Of a stretch of 64,000 bases of DNA, positions 1-11,110 are shown piece by piece. The notes below the pieces were generated by a model that saw nothing but the letters and a program-made list of their open reading frames with translations, did no database searches and had not been told where the DNA came from. Every line of letters starts with the position of its first letter. Position 1 is the first letter of the stretch. Made by a program: the position numbers and the translations under genes. Location of the stretch: NCBI GenBank assembly GCA_027627225.1, contig CM051032.1:62560637-62624636 (forward strand), in the 5' to 3' direction. The DNA is from Congeria kusceri (taxonomy: Eukaryota > Mollusca > Bivalvia > Myida > Dreissenidae).

Positions 1-998
1 AGACATCTTGGCAATACAGTGAAGACTAAAGTGTGACATTGACTGAAGGCTTGTGTTCATTTAAGATTTACATAAGATAGGTTGGCCTTTGGCACTACAA
101 AAATTTTGAAAGATTACCTGTTATTGAGAAACAGTTCAAATAAATTCAGAAATGACAGAGTGGTAATTGGCTATTTTGGATAAAGGACACACTACTATCC
201 ATAATAAAGTAACATACAAATAAAGTGTAGGTCCCCATCTAGGATTTGACTCATTGTAAGATAGATAGATAACAACTAGAATTGTCAAATGAGTGACAGA
301 TATACCCCCACAATATGGCCTTGACACATGTTATATAGAAAAAGAAAATAATAATCTATGTCAGCGCTACCAGTAGCCAAAACAGCCAATGGCTACTAAA
401 CTTTCTAATTGGCTACTACAATTTTTGGAAAATATTTAAATATGAAGCATATTTACCGAAAATATTTCTAAATATATTGGGTTTTCTTTGCAAAATCAAA
501 GCTTTTGGCTGCTAGTTCAGATTTCTTAGCGCCAACCTAAACTTTTGTAGTATGACTGGTATTTCCCATTGTAAAGGCTTGTTTGAATTATATCTGAGAA
601 TTAAACACATCTTTTGTTATCAGTTCAAGTTAGTTTTGTTGTTAATCTTGTTTAATTAGACTATCTAATATCTTCATGTATCTACAATCTTACAATTTAC
701 TCTTTAGGTTTTGCATATTTTGTAATGGTTGACTGTTTGTACGAGGAAGTAGATCTTCCACTATTGGAGTTGAAGCTCAACCAGGAAAAGCCTTTTAGCA
801 ATGTTTAATTTGGAATTTATATACCACTGATATACGGTATTTCCCCAGTAAGTTCAGTTGATTAAAATTTTGAACTGTTACAACTCTTGTTTTTCAGCAG
901 TCACAATTTTAATTATGATAACCTTTATTTGTTAATTGTCATTTACAAAAACAATTATATTTGAGCGAGTGGTGACATCCGAGTTATGGTAACAACAT
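1..998. other. Gene-free AT-rich flank
   Basis: No exon-like ORF, RNA gene or clear repeat was recognised. The only hint of structure is at about 362-540, where CAGCGCTA and TTAGCGCCA face each other around an AT-rich core, each next to a copy of GTAGCC/GGCTGC. This could be a small MITE but is too weak to call. Confidence 0.5.
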
Positions 999-1120
999 TT
1001 CTCACGGTGAACTATTAGTATAGGAGACTTCTCACGGTGAGCTATTAGTATACGAGACTTCTCAAGGTGAGCTATTAGTATACGAGACTTCTCACGGTGA
1101 GCTATCAGTATAGCAGACTT
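999..1120. repeat. 30-bp tandem repeat, about 4 copies
   Basis: Four head-to-tail copies of a 30-bp unit built around TCTCACGGTGAGCTATTAGT then TATACGAGAC, with a few substitutions between copies. The unit contains a short palindrome, CTCACGGTGAG. It lies in non-coding DNA. Confidence 0.85.
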
Positions 1121-3540
1121 CTCCTGGGTCGTCCCTTGTCAGCATTAACACTATTCCTCCGAAATTGCCTGCAAAAGTTGGATACCAGAGAAAATATACT
1201 TAGGTCCTTTCTGTTTTTTGTTTGTCTTTGACATCAATTGCGAGCCAAGGACAAAACGAAAAACAAGTATGAAAGTTACTCGGCTAGACACATTATTTAT
1301 GGACAGTATGGCGTACATTCCCGCATTTGTTCTAGCCTGTCACAACAGTATAGGTTTTAATCTGTGTCAGTACTCATTTAATATGGCCCTATTATCTTAT
1401 TTATTTGTTACATTTTCAACAAATTATATTTGATTTTCAACTCCTTGATCTGACATTTTTCTAGTCAAACTGCATGTTTTTGTACTGTATTAATATGAGC
1501 CTGTCTATAGTCAGTTCAACCATTGATAATAATACACATATTTTCTTGTAAGACTGTATGTATCTATGCTATATTAATTTATATGCATGTCAAGTCAGTT
1601 TAGACATTGGTATCAAATAGAATACAATCATGTTACATTGTACTTCGCACAATTTTTGCTTTAATTTTCGATTTTAGGTTTATGCTCATTTTTTTATAAA
1701 GCCAGTTTACCCTGTTTATTCTTGGTTGTATCAATCAAGATGAAGTAAGTAATTGTGATTTTCAAATAAAGATACAATTATTATTAATTGCTATTTAAAT
1801 GACAACATTCATGTATGACAAATTTTGAATCGGTAAAGGGCAAACAAAAGATTTTTTAATTAAGGCCTAATCAAAATGTCACGTTTACTGTAATTGTCTC
1901 CAAACACTGAAACGTAACAAATGAATTTTTGACATTTCAAAATGTGGAGGTGGCGGCACCTATAAATCAACATGTCAATAGGTACACATGATGAATTCTG
2001 GCCTACTTTCTACCCATAATCCCACATGTTCATTCACAACCAAAATGACTGAAGTTAAGAATACACAGAATAGAAACATTGTGTGAATGATTTTATGTGT
2101 AATACAGTACTGTGAATTATAGTTCGGTCAATTAAATATAAAGAATATGACCGAAATGAAAATCATGAGGTCGCCTCGTGATCAAAGATTCAATGTCTAA
2201 CGGACATTTCATCCCTGTCCTCATAACATTTTGTTTCCCGATTTTAAACAGAAATATCCCCACATAAAAAACATTGAATTTCATTGTAAAGACGTACCTT
2301 TTTGCGTGCTACCAAACCCTGGAATCTTCGTTCCTTTGTGGACGTAATTTTTCCAGCTTAACTTTTACAAAAAGATAAATTTGTATCGCACAATATTTGA
2401 ACTGTTTCTCTCACACACGCTGTTTAACGACTGATCACCATGAGCCGATATTAATGCAGTCACGTGATACCATGAACTACGAACAAGCTCGCACCGGATT
2501 GAACAGCGGGTCTTTGTCGTTATTGGCTGAAACGGCCCAATATTCATAACAACAGAGCGGCAACATGTTCTCGCCTTTCGCGTGGGTCGAAACGTTTCAC
2601 CGAGTGCAATATATTAAGGCTTCACACTGGGCACAAAGACCAGGGTTCTCATGCTGTGTATAGGGAGGGGAGGTTTCTTATATGTCATGTAAAATGCCCA
2701 ATAACACACACCACTAGTATGGGAGCTTGTGCCCTTTTGCAAAGAACCGCATTGCAATCAATAATAAGCCTCGAAAAACTATGGTTGTCTTAATAGAAGA
2801 TCAATAAGTATTAACGTCTTAGTTCGATAAGTATAATATGTGTATTTAATATGTATATTTATATGAATATTATTATTTGACGACATGTGCATAGACTGTT
2901 TGATACATCTAATACATTAATTATACACATGTATTTTATATAGAACCGAATAAGAACCTCTCTCTGTAATAATTGTTTATATTGTGAACTTTCATCTCGC
3001 CAGTTACATGTATGAGCACGTTTACTGACTGTGCATTTCTTATCTATTTGTTGTGTGTTTTTTGTCACAAATGTTATATAATAGTGATTTGAAAGTGAAA
3101 CAGATAAAGAAGTGATACCGATTTCTTTTCTGATATATATTTATTTGTTTGCCGACATTTTGTCGCATAACATTCACGCGTTTAAAGTTCAATTTATGTC
3201 CCCAAAATAATTCTAAATCTTGTCCGTTATAGTCTAACCAATGCATATACATATAGAGATTTTAACGTGTACCTAACTCTGAAATTTTGTTATCATAATT
3301 GAAATATACATATACTCTTTTGACGTAAAATTTTATGTTGAATTAATGACGCATGATTTTACTGACGCGCGCGTTCATTTCTTTGTACTTCTTTTACTGC
3401 AAACACATTTGACCGATCAAGCAAGCGGAGCGCGCCTGGTATTTCAGAAACCGGATAATTCCAGTTCCGAATTGATATTTCTGGATCACTTCAATGGGTT
3501 AACAATTGTGTTTAGGTTTAGGTTTACTATTCAAGATTTG
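1121..3540. other. Intergenic, nothing recognised
   Basis: AT-rich sequence with ORFs no longer than about 85 codons and no domain-like translation. The sequence around 2430-2640 is less AT-rich but shows no promoter or gene I can support. Confidence 0.45.
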
Positions 3541-4256
3541 TACGACGAAATAGTTGCACTGATTTATTTATTGTATGTAACTGTAAAATACAATATCTGA
3601 TCCAACAGTCGGCTAGAGATAAGAACTATTTTAATGTTTTGACCAAGTGTCCTGGATAAAGCGTGACAAGGTCACTGTAACACGCACTTTCCGCATGACA
3701 TATTTCTACTTTGACCTAGTTGTGTAACTTAAACCGATTGATAAAAATCTTAAGTAATGGTATTTAGGCGTCATATAATAAAATAAATTTACAACGAAGA
3801 TTAAAATTTTTAAATGATCGGATTGTGTATTTAATAAGAATTTTGAAATAAAGGTTAACTTAAGAAAATGTTGATAATTTTCTATTTATCGTTGTTTATC
3901 GGCCAATACACAACGATTTTGAGTTCTGATGCGTAGGAATTAAATGACGAGGGCTTTAGCCCGAGTTGTTAAATAGCCACGCGTCAGAACGACAACGAGT
4001 TGTTTATATGCCGATAAACAACGACTATGCGAAAATTTCGATTCTAACATGATTTGACATATATTTTTGCAATTGTAATTGGAACTACATTTTACTATGC
4101 TCCGCTTAGAATCGGGACTTCTTTTTGCGTTGTTTATAGTTAGTTTAACAACGATGTTTTGTTCTTTGTCTTTAGAAAAATTAGCGAGTATCATGTTAGA
4201 ATAAAATATTAATGAATGTTGCGTGGATCGACGCGTTAACAATATTCCCATTTAGA
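3541..4256. repeat. Dispersed hairpin-bearing repeat, copy 1
   Basis: About 715 bp that recurs, clearly homologous but diverged, at 9066-9811. Both copies share the blocks around TCCAACAGTCGGCTAGAGAT and GTCCTGGATAAAGCGTGAC, then a long palindrome, then a tail ending GTTAACAATATTCC. It lacks the flanking direct repeat seen at copy 2. No ORF in it is shared between copies, so it is probably a non-autonomous mobile element. Confidence 0.8.
3888..4024. repeat. Long imperfect palindrome (family 1)
   Basis: The outer arms are ATCGTTGTTTATCGG and its complement. The middle arms are GTTCTGATGCGT against ACGCGTCAGAAC. The centre is CGAGGGCTTTAGCCCGAG. The total is about 137 bp. Related palindromes lie at 9411-9548 and, degraded, at 20823-20943. 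Confidence 0.85.
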
Positions 4257-6900
4257 TAAAACAAGAAACGTCTTTTTAGAAAGACAATCGGCGTTGAAAT
4301 TAATATGGAGATGTCATTTAAAAATTACCTCAACAGACGGCCAAGATGATCGGTTACGTGACTTGTCAGACCCCAGATTTTTCGGTCCCCACCAATATTA
4401 GGAGACTTGTTGGACCCCAGATTTTTCGGACACTATAAGAAAACTTCTCGGACCCAAAAGTTAATTTGAGATAAATTGATTAATTTAAAAATTAAAAAAA
4501 TTATCATTAATATCTTTGCCGTGAATAAACCAATCATACAGCTAAATGATTCCACCAGTGATATATGAATAACCAAAATAATTTCGGTTAACATAATTGT
4601 TATCTGAATTTGTCAAGCCAATTTAACAAATTAACAATGTAAGAAAATAATGTCGGGAATGAATTAAAATTATTATGTATCAGACGAGTCTATATTGTCG
4701 TTTATAGTACCGGTAATATACCATTCATGTTAGTTATCTAATAATAACGATTTGAAGTCCAATAAGCATTTATACTGTGTATCCCAATTAAAAGCAATAT
4801 AGTCAGGGACAATTTCAGCGGTTTTTGTAATGTAAAGACTTTATTTTTTATAACGCAAACATAAAAATTCATTAGAATATGACTATGTTAAATTATATAA
4901 GTAGAAATATGATATATCAAGGGTGCCTGTGTATAATTAGTATTGCAAATTGTGTATTTATGCTACGCGAATAACAATTCGACGTATTCCGAATCTTATT
5001 TCATAACATTTTATCTATAACAAGAAATGTCTTTAAAAAAAGACAATCGGCGTTGAAATTAATATTGATATATCAGTTTTACCCCAAACATAATACAATG
5101 GGCCAAGATGATCGGTTACGTGACTTCTCGGACCTCGGATATGTTGGTCCCCACCATATATAAGAAGACTTCCCTTGGATCCCCAGATATTTCGGACACC
5201 ATAAGACAACTTTTCGAACCCCAATATTAATTTAAGATGAATTCAATCATTATTAATTATTGTACTGTGATTTAACCGAGCATACCGCCCCATTCTTTTA
5301 CCAGTGATACATAAATAACCTAAATAATTTATGTTAACATATGGCAAATTTAACAAATAAACAATGTAAGAAAATAATTGCGGGAATGAGTGAAAGCTAT
5401 TTTGTATCAGACGAGTGTAGTTATTCTTAAAGAAGTTCGCAACAAAAAGAAAATAATTGGGTTAATGTCTCCCTTTGCTTCATTTTTTCGTAATTGTATA
5501 TAGGTTACAATATACAAATTTCATCTTTAATGTCCATACAAAATAAATTGTTTTAATAGTCAAAGTTCATAATGCATATTTTTAATGATCAAAAACACAC
5601 GTATGCAAAGAATTTCCAAACAAATCTGTTCAGAAGTGATCCATTAAATATCTCCATGCTATTTTGGTCATTGATACGTTGTTTATGTAAACCATGTTAA
5701 AACGAAACAGGAAAAAGGCTACACAGGTACCCTATTTGAAATCCAATATTTCCCAAACAAGTACGGTAAGGCATCCTTTTTATTAATGTTTTGGGGTAAG
5801 TATACTTTTATGCGTGTATGTGCGAATTTTTAAGAAAACGTGTCGTTTGGAACAAAATATGCATTTGATAAAATATGAAGTTTCAGAGAGCGTTATTAGT
5901 TCCCATTTGACACACTTAAATGTCCAGTCAAATTCATTATTATAGCAGTAAATGTAGGTAAAGCGTTTCTATTGTCAACATACACTTGTATTTTGCCAAA
6001 ACAAAGCATGTAAAACATATCAGTTGAAAGTAACCTTGTTTGAATAAATTATCCTATATACTTAAAACATTGATACAAAAATATTCAAATTGTAAAAAGG
6101 GGCTTCGATAGGTACGGTAATCAAAACCCAATATTTCCAGAACAAGGCCGGTGACCCTTATTGTTTAAGACTGTTTTAATTTCAGTATACAATGACGCAA
6201 GTATATGGGATATTTTTACAAAATCTGTCGTTTGGAACAAAATACATTTGTATATGTGATTATTTATTGACGATTTCACAGGCATATTTATGAACAATTA
6301 ACATAGACAAGTGTCCATTAAAAGTCATTATTTAAATGGTAACTGTAGATAAAGCGCGTTTTATCATTAAACTGCACTTGTATATTGCCAAACGAAACAT
6401 TAAAAAAAAAGATACACCATCCTTGTTTGAAAATGAACGAATAGTATAATTCCACACTGCTAATCACACAAACTGAAAAAGGGGCTTCGACAAGTACCGT
6501 ATTCAAAACCCAATATATCCGGAACAAGGCCAGTGACCCCTATTTTATAGTTTTATCATACATTGACGCATGTTTGAAGTTATCTAATACATAAACATTT
6601 TGAAGTCAAATAATCATTTATACTGTGTATCCTATACTGAAAAGCAATCTTCAGGGAACATTCAGCAAATTAGAAATAATGATGACTTCATTTTTGATAA
6701 CACAACCTAAAATTTCATAAGACTATGGTGATGTAAATTTATATTCGGTAGGAATATATCTGGGTTTCTGTGTATAATTAGTATTGCAAATAATTTATTC
6801 ATGCTACGCGAAGTAAAAGTACCGGTAACATGAATAACATATCGACGTATTCCGAGACGTCTTTCACCACATTGTATTATAAAAAGATGTAACATACTTT
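4253..6900. repeat. Nested tandem duplications
   Basis: A unit of roughly 760 bp starts at 4253 and again at about 5018. Both contain GACAATCGGCGTTGAAATTA and GGCCAAGATGATCGGTTACG. Its distal part, with ATGCTACGCGAA and CGACGTATTCCGA, returns at 6570-6870. Between them a second tandem series of about 380-400 bp has three starts, at about 5715, 6100 and 6478, marked by TGTCGTTTGGAACAAAATA. No coding capacity was seen. Confidence 0.7.
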
Positions 6901-6934
6901 TATAGATTCAGTAATATTCCTACCGAATATATAC

Positions 6935-7093
6935 GGAATATTATGCTAGTCAGTTGTTCCAAGAGTATGTATTAGTCGAGTGGCTTGTGTGATGACGTAT
7001 CACACGAGAGGCGGAGTCTCGAGTGTGATACGAAATAACGCAAGCCACAAGACTAATACATACTCTTGGAACAATTGACTAGCGTAATATTCC
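6935..7093. repeat. 159-bp near-perfect palindrome (family 2)
   Basis: The arms include GTTCCAAGAGTATGTATTAG and its complement, within a 29-bp stretch carrying one mismatch. They continue through GGCTTG/CAAGCC to a centre near GAGGCGGAGTCTC. A CRE-like TGACGTATCA lies inside the left arm. The outer ends are GGAATATTATG and the matching TAATATTCC. The right flank (TTATTATATACC, AGTAGTCCGG) resembles the flank of the palindrome at 21605-21761, so the two belong to one family. Confidence 0.9.
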
Positions 7094-7424
7094 TTTTATT
7101 ATATACCACGATAAACTTCAAATGTGCATTTACCTTATTTTATTTGTTTAAAAACTACACTAACGACTAATCATTGTAGGTATAAATTACATTCGTTTAC
7201 ATAACTCTATGATGACGTCATTAAAAAAGTAGTCCGGCTAGTATGGTAATACGGGATCGGAAAAATAGCGAGTAGCATAATACGGGATTTTGTTTCTGAC
7301 GACATGTATTGCACCGATTGATACAGCATGTATTTTGTTAAGATAGTAAACAGGTATATAATAAAATTTAAAATCGTCATGTAGTCATATGAAATATTTT
7401 GTTTGTGGTATCAAATATGGAGAC
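7094..7424. other. Flank of palindrome family 2 with a CRE motif
   Basis: Non-coding. It contains a perfect TGACGTCA at 7213-7220 and AGTAGTCCGG, shared with 21990-22000. No gene was seen. Confidence 0.5.
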
Positions 7425-9050
7425 GTTGATACAAAATGTGCAATTCTAAATAATGTTTAATAAAACGCAACCGCAATTCAAAATCAAATAAACATATTAG
7501 TAAGTTTATAAACATAAATTCTCCATTTATTGAAATATTCTAGCTTATGATTCTCTGGACGCTAATGCCGGGCCGGCTAGCTCAGTTGGTAGAGCGCTGG
7601 ACTAGCCGGGCCACATAACTTGTGTGGGGATTGGTCATGAAATTATTTATACGGCCATTCTCCCCCTACCTCTGATTCAAGTAGGGCAGTTGTCAGTTAC
7701 TGGCATAAGTATGTGCACTTAGTACTGGTAAACCAGCTTACCCAGGAAAAGTGAAAGTAGGTGAACTGACCGCCATTATATGACTGAAATACTGTTGAAT
7801 ATACGGCGAAAAATCCAAACAAACAAACAAAAAACTCTGGACGCTAATTCATGCATGCAACACAGCCAGTATGGTACCCAGCTTCTATCATAATATTTAC
7901 AAAAGGGCAACCAATCCAGACTATACGCGCGCTATTTTTAGAATGACCTGGAGTTTGTTGAACTCATTAGAATAGAATTGCTATTTATAAAGCGTGTCAT
8001 TAGGCTAAACCAAATAGTTATTTCATTTTGTGAACGAATATTACATTATGCTCATGACATTCAATGAGTAAAATTGTTCATAATTATGTTCAGTTTTAGA
8101 GTGCATGTCGAAGATATGTTAATAACTTTATTTTAACCGCTTATGTAAACAATTATAATCCCCAAAAGTATGCAACAGTTATTGGTAGACATCAAACTAC
8201 TGTTGTAAGTTTGAATTCCCTTAAATTAGAAAATTTGCCCAATTTCATTGGCATTCAATTTTCCCGCTGCATGAAATAATCGCAAGAAATCTAGGTCAAA
8301 AGTGATATTAGACAGCTACGCCGAAAAAATGTAGCATCTTTTTACAGATTAAATAAAATCTACTGGAGAAGTTGTTAGTGAAAGATGCAATTATAAATAA
8401 TCGTTAATAAAATCGTAACCACAATTTTAATTCAAATTAACAGTAAGTTTATAAATATAAATACCCCATTTATTGAAATTTTTAGGTTTATGATTCTCTG
8501 AACGCTATTATTGATGCATGTACGAGTATATTAACACAGCTATACACTGTTCCTAGCTACGCGCGCTATTTTTAGAATGATACTACTGTTTCTGGAATGT
8601 GAAGAACTCGCTAGAATATATGGGCTACATGGAACGGCAACTCTGGGAATTAGATTTATGAATGGGAACATTGCACAATTGCTATTTATAGAGCGCGTAT
8701 CGATTATATAAATGTCGGCTAAACAAAATAGTTATTTCGTTACGTGAATGAATATAGTATTCTGTTTATGGCATACAATGAGAAAATACGTTCATAATTA
8801 GCCTCAGTTGAAGAGTATGTCGAGGATATGTTTATAACTTCATTTTAACCGCTTATGTAAACAATTATGTAAATGTTTAATCCCCAAAAGTATGCAACAG
8901 TTTTTGGTATACGTTAAACCACTGTTTGAAGTTTGCATTCCCTAAAATTAGAAAAATTGCCCAATTCTATTGGCATTCAATTTTCTCGCTGCATAATTAT
9001 CGCAAGAAATCTTGGTCAAAAGTGATCTTAGACAGCTACGCCGAAAAAAA
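7425..9050. repeat. Direct tandem duplication, two diverged copies
   Basis: Copy A spans 7425-8331 and copy B about 8371-9050. Shared blocks include GATTCTCTG(G/A)ACGCTA, ACGCGCGCTATTTTTAGAAT, CCCCAAAAGTATGCAACAGT and AGACAGCTACGCCGAAAAAA. Copy A is longer because it carries the SINE at 7567-7834; copy B has the matching site empty. No ORF is conserved. Confidence 0.85.
7567..7834 (+). mobile_element. tRNA-derived SINE with target-site duplication
   Basis: The 5' end carries a tRNA-like A box (GGCTAGCTCAGTTGGTAGAG). A body with CCGCCATTATATGACTGAAA follows, and the 3' tail is a short CAAA/AAAC repeat, the layout of molluscan tRNA-SINEs. A perfect 14-bp direct repeat, CTCTGGACGCTAAT, flanks it at 7553-7566 and 7835-7848. 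The B box is degenerate. It has no coding capacity and would depend on a LINE for movement. Confidence 0.9.
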
Positions 9051-9829
9051 AAGACACTCGTTTTGTACGCCAATTTAGTTGCACTGATTTGTTTATTGTG
9101 TGTAACTGTATCATACAATATCTAATCCAACAGTCGGCTAGAGATAAGAACTATATTAATGTTTTGACCAAGTGTCCTGGATAAAGCGTGACCGGGTCAC
9201 TGTAACACGCACTTACCTCATGGCATATTTCTACTTTGACCTGGGTGTGTAACTTAAACCGATTGATAAAAATCTTAAGTAATGGTATTTAAGCGTCATA
9301 TAATAAAATAAATTTACAACGAAGATCAGCATTTTTAATGATCGGATTGTGTATGTAATAAGAATTTTGAAATAAGGTTTACTTAACAAAATTATGATAA
9401 TTTTCTATTTATCGTTGTTTATCGGCCAATACACAACGATTTTTAGTTCTGATGCGTAAAAATTAAACCACGAGGGCTTTAGCCCGAGTTGTTTAACAAC
9501 CACGCATCAGAACGACAACGATTTGTTTATTTGCCGATAAACAACGATTTTGCGATATTTATTTCGATTCTAACATGATTTGACATATATTTTTGCAATT
9601 TTAATTAGAACTACTTTTTAGTATGCTCGCTTAGAATCGGGACTTCTTTTTAGGTAGTTTAACAACGATAATTTTGTTCTTTGTCTTTAGAAAAATTAGC
9701 GAGTGATAATTTTGTTCTTTGTCTTTAGAAAAATTAGCGAGTATTATGTTAGAATAAAATATTCATGAATGTTGCGTGGATCTACGTGTTAACAATATTC
9801 CAATTTAGATTAAAAAAAGACACTCGTTT
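9046..9829. mobile_element. Hairpin-bearing repeat, copy 2, with flanking direct repeats
   Basis: This is the second copy of the 3541-4256 repeat. It is bounded at 9046-9063 and 9812-9829 by an identical 18-bp direct repeat, seven A then GACACTCGTTT, which looks like a target-site duplication. A 31-bp internal block containing TTTTGTTCTTTGTCTTTAG is duplicated at about 9670-9735. There is no ORF. Element class unknown. Confidence 0.75.
9411..9548. repeat. Long palindrome (family 1)
   Basis: Arms ATCGTTGTTTATCGG/CCGATAAACAACGAT and GTTCTGATGCGT/ACGCATCAGAAC are exact complements. The centre is CGAGGGCTTTAGCCCGAG. It is better preserved than the copy at 3888. Confidence 0.9.
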
Positions 9830-11110
9830 GTAGATATCTTCAGTATATAGGCTAACCAACTAATTTGAATATAATTATTTCAATAACTGAGCTATTTAGT
9901 TCCTACTCGTCTATTACATTTTTATATTTTTGACTAACTCACTTATTAGTATTTGATATCAGTTTAACTTATAGATGCTGGAATTAAAACATGAACTTGT
10001 TTGGTTGATCGGTTTGTTGTTTGTTGTTAGTTAGTGTTAGGGGCGTATCTAAGGCAAATCGATTTTGCGAACGTGTGCATGCGAGTGTAGCCTTAAATTC
10101 AATAAACTGTTAAAGCCGCAGTCCATAGAATATAATCTTAAATTGGCATTAGTTCTAATGAACGTTTATGCCGTGTATTCGACTGAAACTGTACACTCTT
10201 TGAAATGACCGCCATGACATAAGTTTGATTGTCGTAGGCCAGTAAAGCAAAAAGGTTAAAGATTAGCTATTTTATTTTCAATATATATAGTTTAAAGGAT
10301 TTCATAAATTCTGTAGTAAAATATACATTTGGCAAGCATAATTTATTTTTTCACGTGCTGTTAGCATTTATCAGTCGCATATCTGACTACATGTGCAGGG
10401 CACACACTACTCACATACCGAGTCATGCTATAATTATTCCTCATATCAAGATATTATTTCACTATTTTTGACAATAAAAATATGTTTTATCTTCAGTTTA
10501 AATGCATATGAAGGTCGCATGATTCTTTTCATTTACCCGGTAATGTTTAATACAGATTTGAAATAATCATAAAATAATGCATCTGGAACGAAAACACACA
10601 CTATTTCCTTCAGATTTATTGTACTTAGAGCGTTGAGTTTCACTCTTTTGTATTTATAACGGTCATATTTGTTGTAACAGAGCAATCGATATAGATAAAT
10701 TCATTTCGAGTCCCCGCTTCTTTAAATGCGATGTGCGGTACACTTTAGGTTGCACTTTAAGGTGCATTTGTTTTGTATTACACAGTATCTAAAACACAAT
10801 AATATTTTTATGAAGGTTATACCACATATAGGCATTGACATAACCGTATATTTGACGATAGTTTTAATTGTTTATTCTGAATATTGCATTTTCAAACTTG
10901 TATGGCTTTAAACATATCGAATAATTTTAAAATGCGGACGAAAGTGTGCAACGCAGAAAACAAGGCGAAAAATAGAAATAAAAACATTGTTAACTCAGCA
11001 TATAAACAGTAAGCTACTATGTAACTACATTCCTTTCTGGAGTATATTCATTCAATTAATGTATTGTAAAAAATTTCTAGTTTGATATCAAGTGGAAGTT
11101 TTAAGCTATC
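9830..11110. other. Intergenic, nothing recognised
   Basis: AT-rich sequence with only short ORFs, the longest about 61 codons at 10726-10911, and no domain-like translation. Confidence 0.45.

Noticed and set aside
362..540. Small MITE with CAGCGCTA-like ends
   Set aside because: Only about 8 bp of imperfect inverted match and no clear target duplication.
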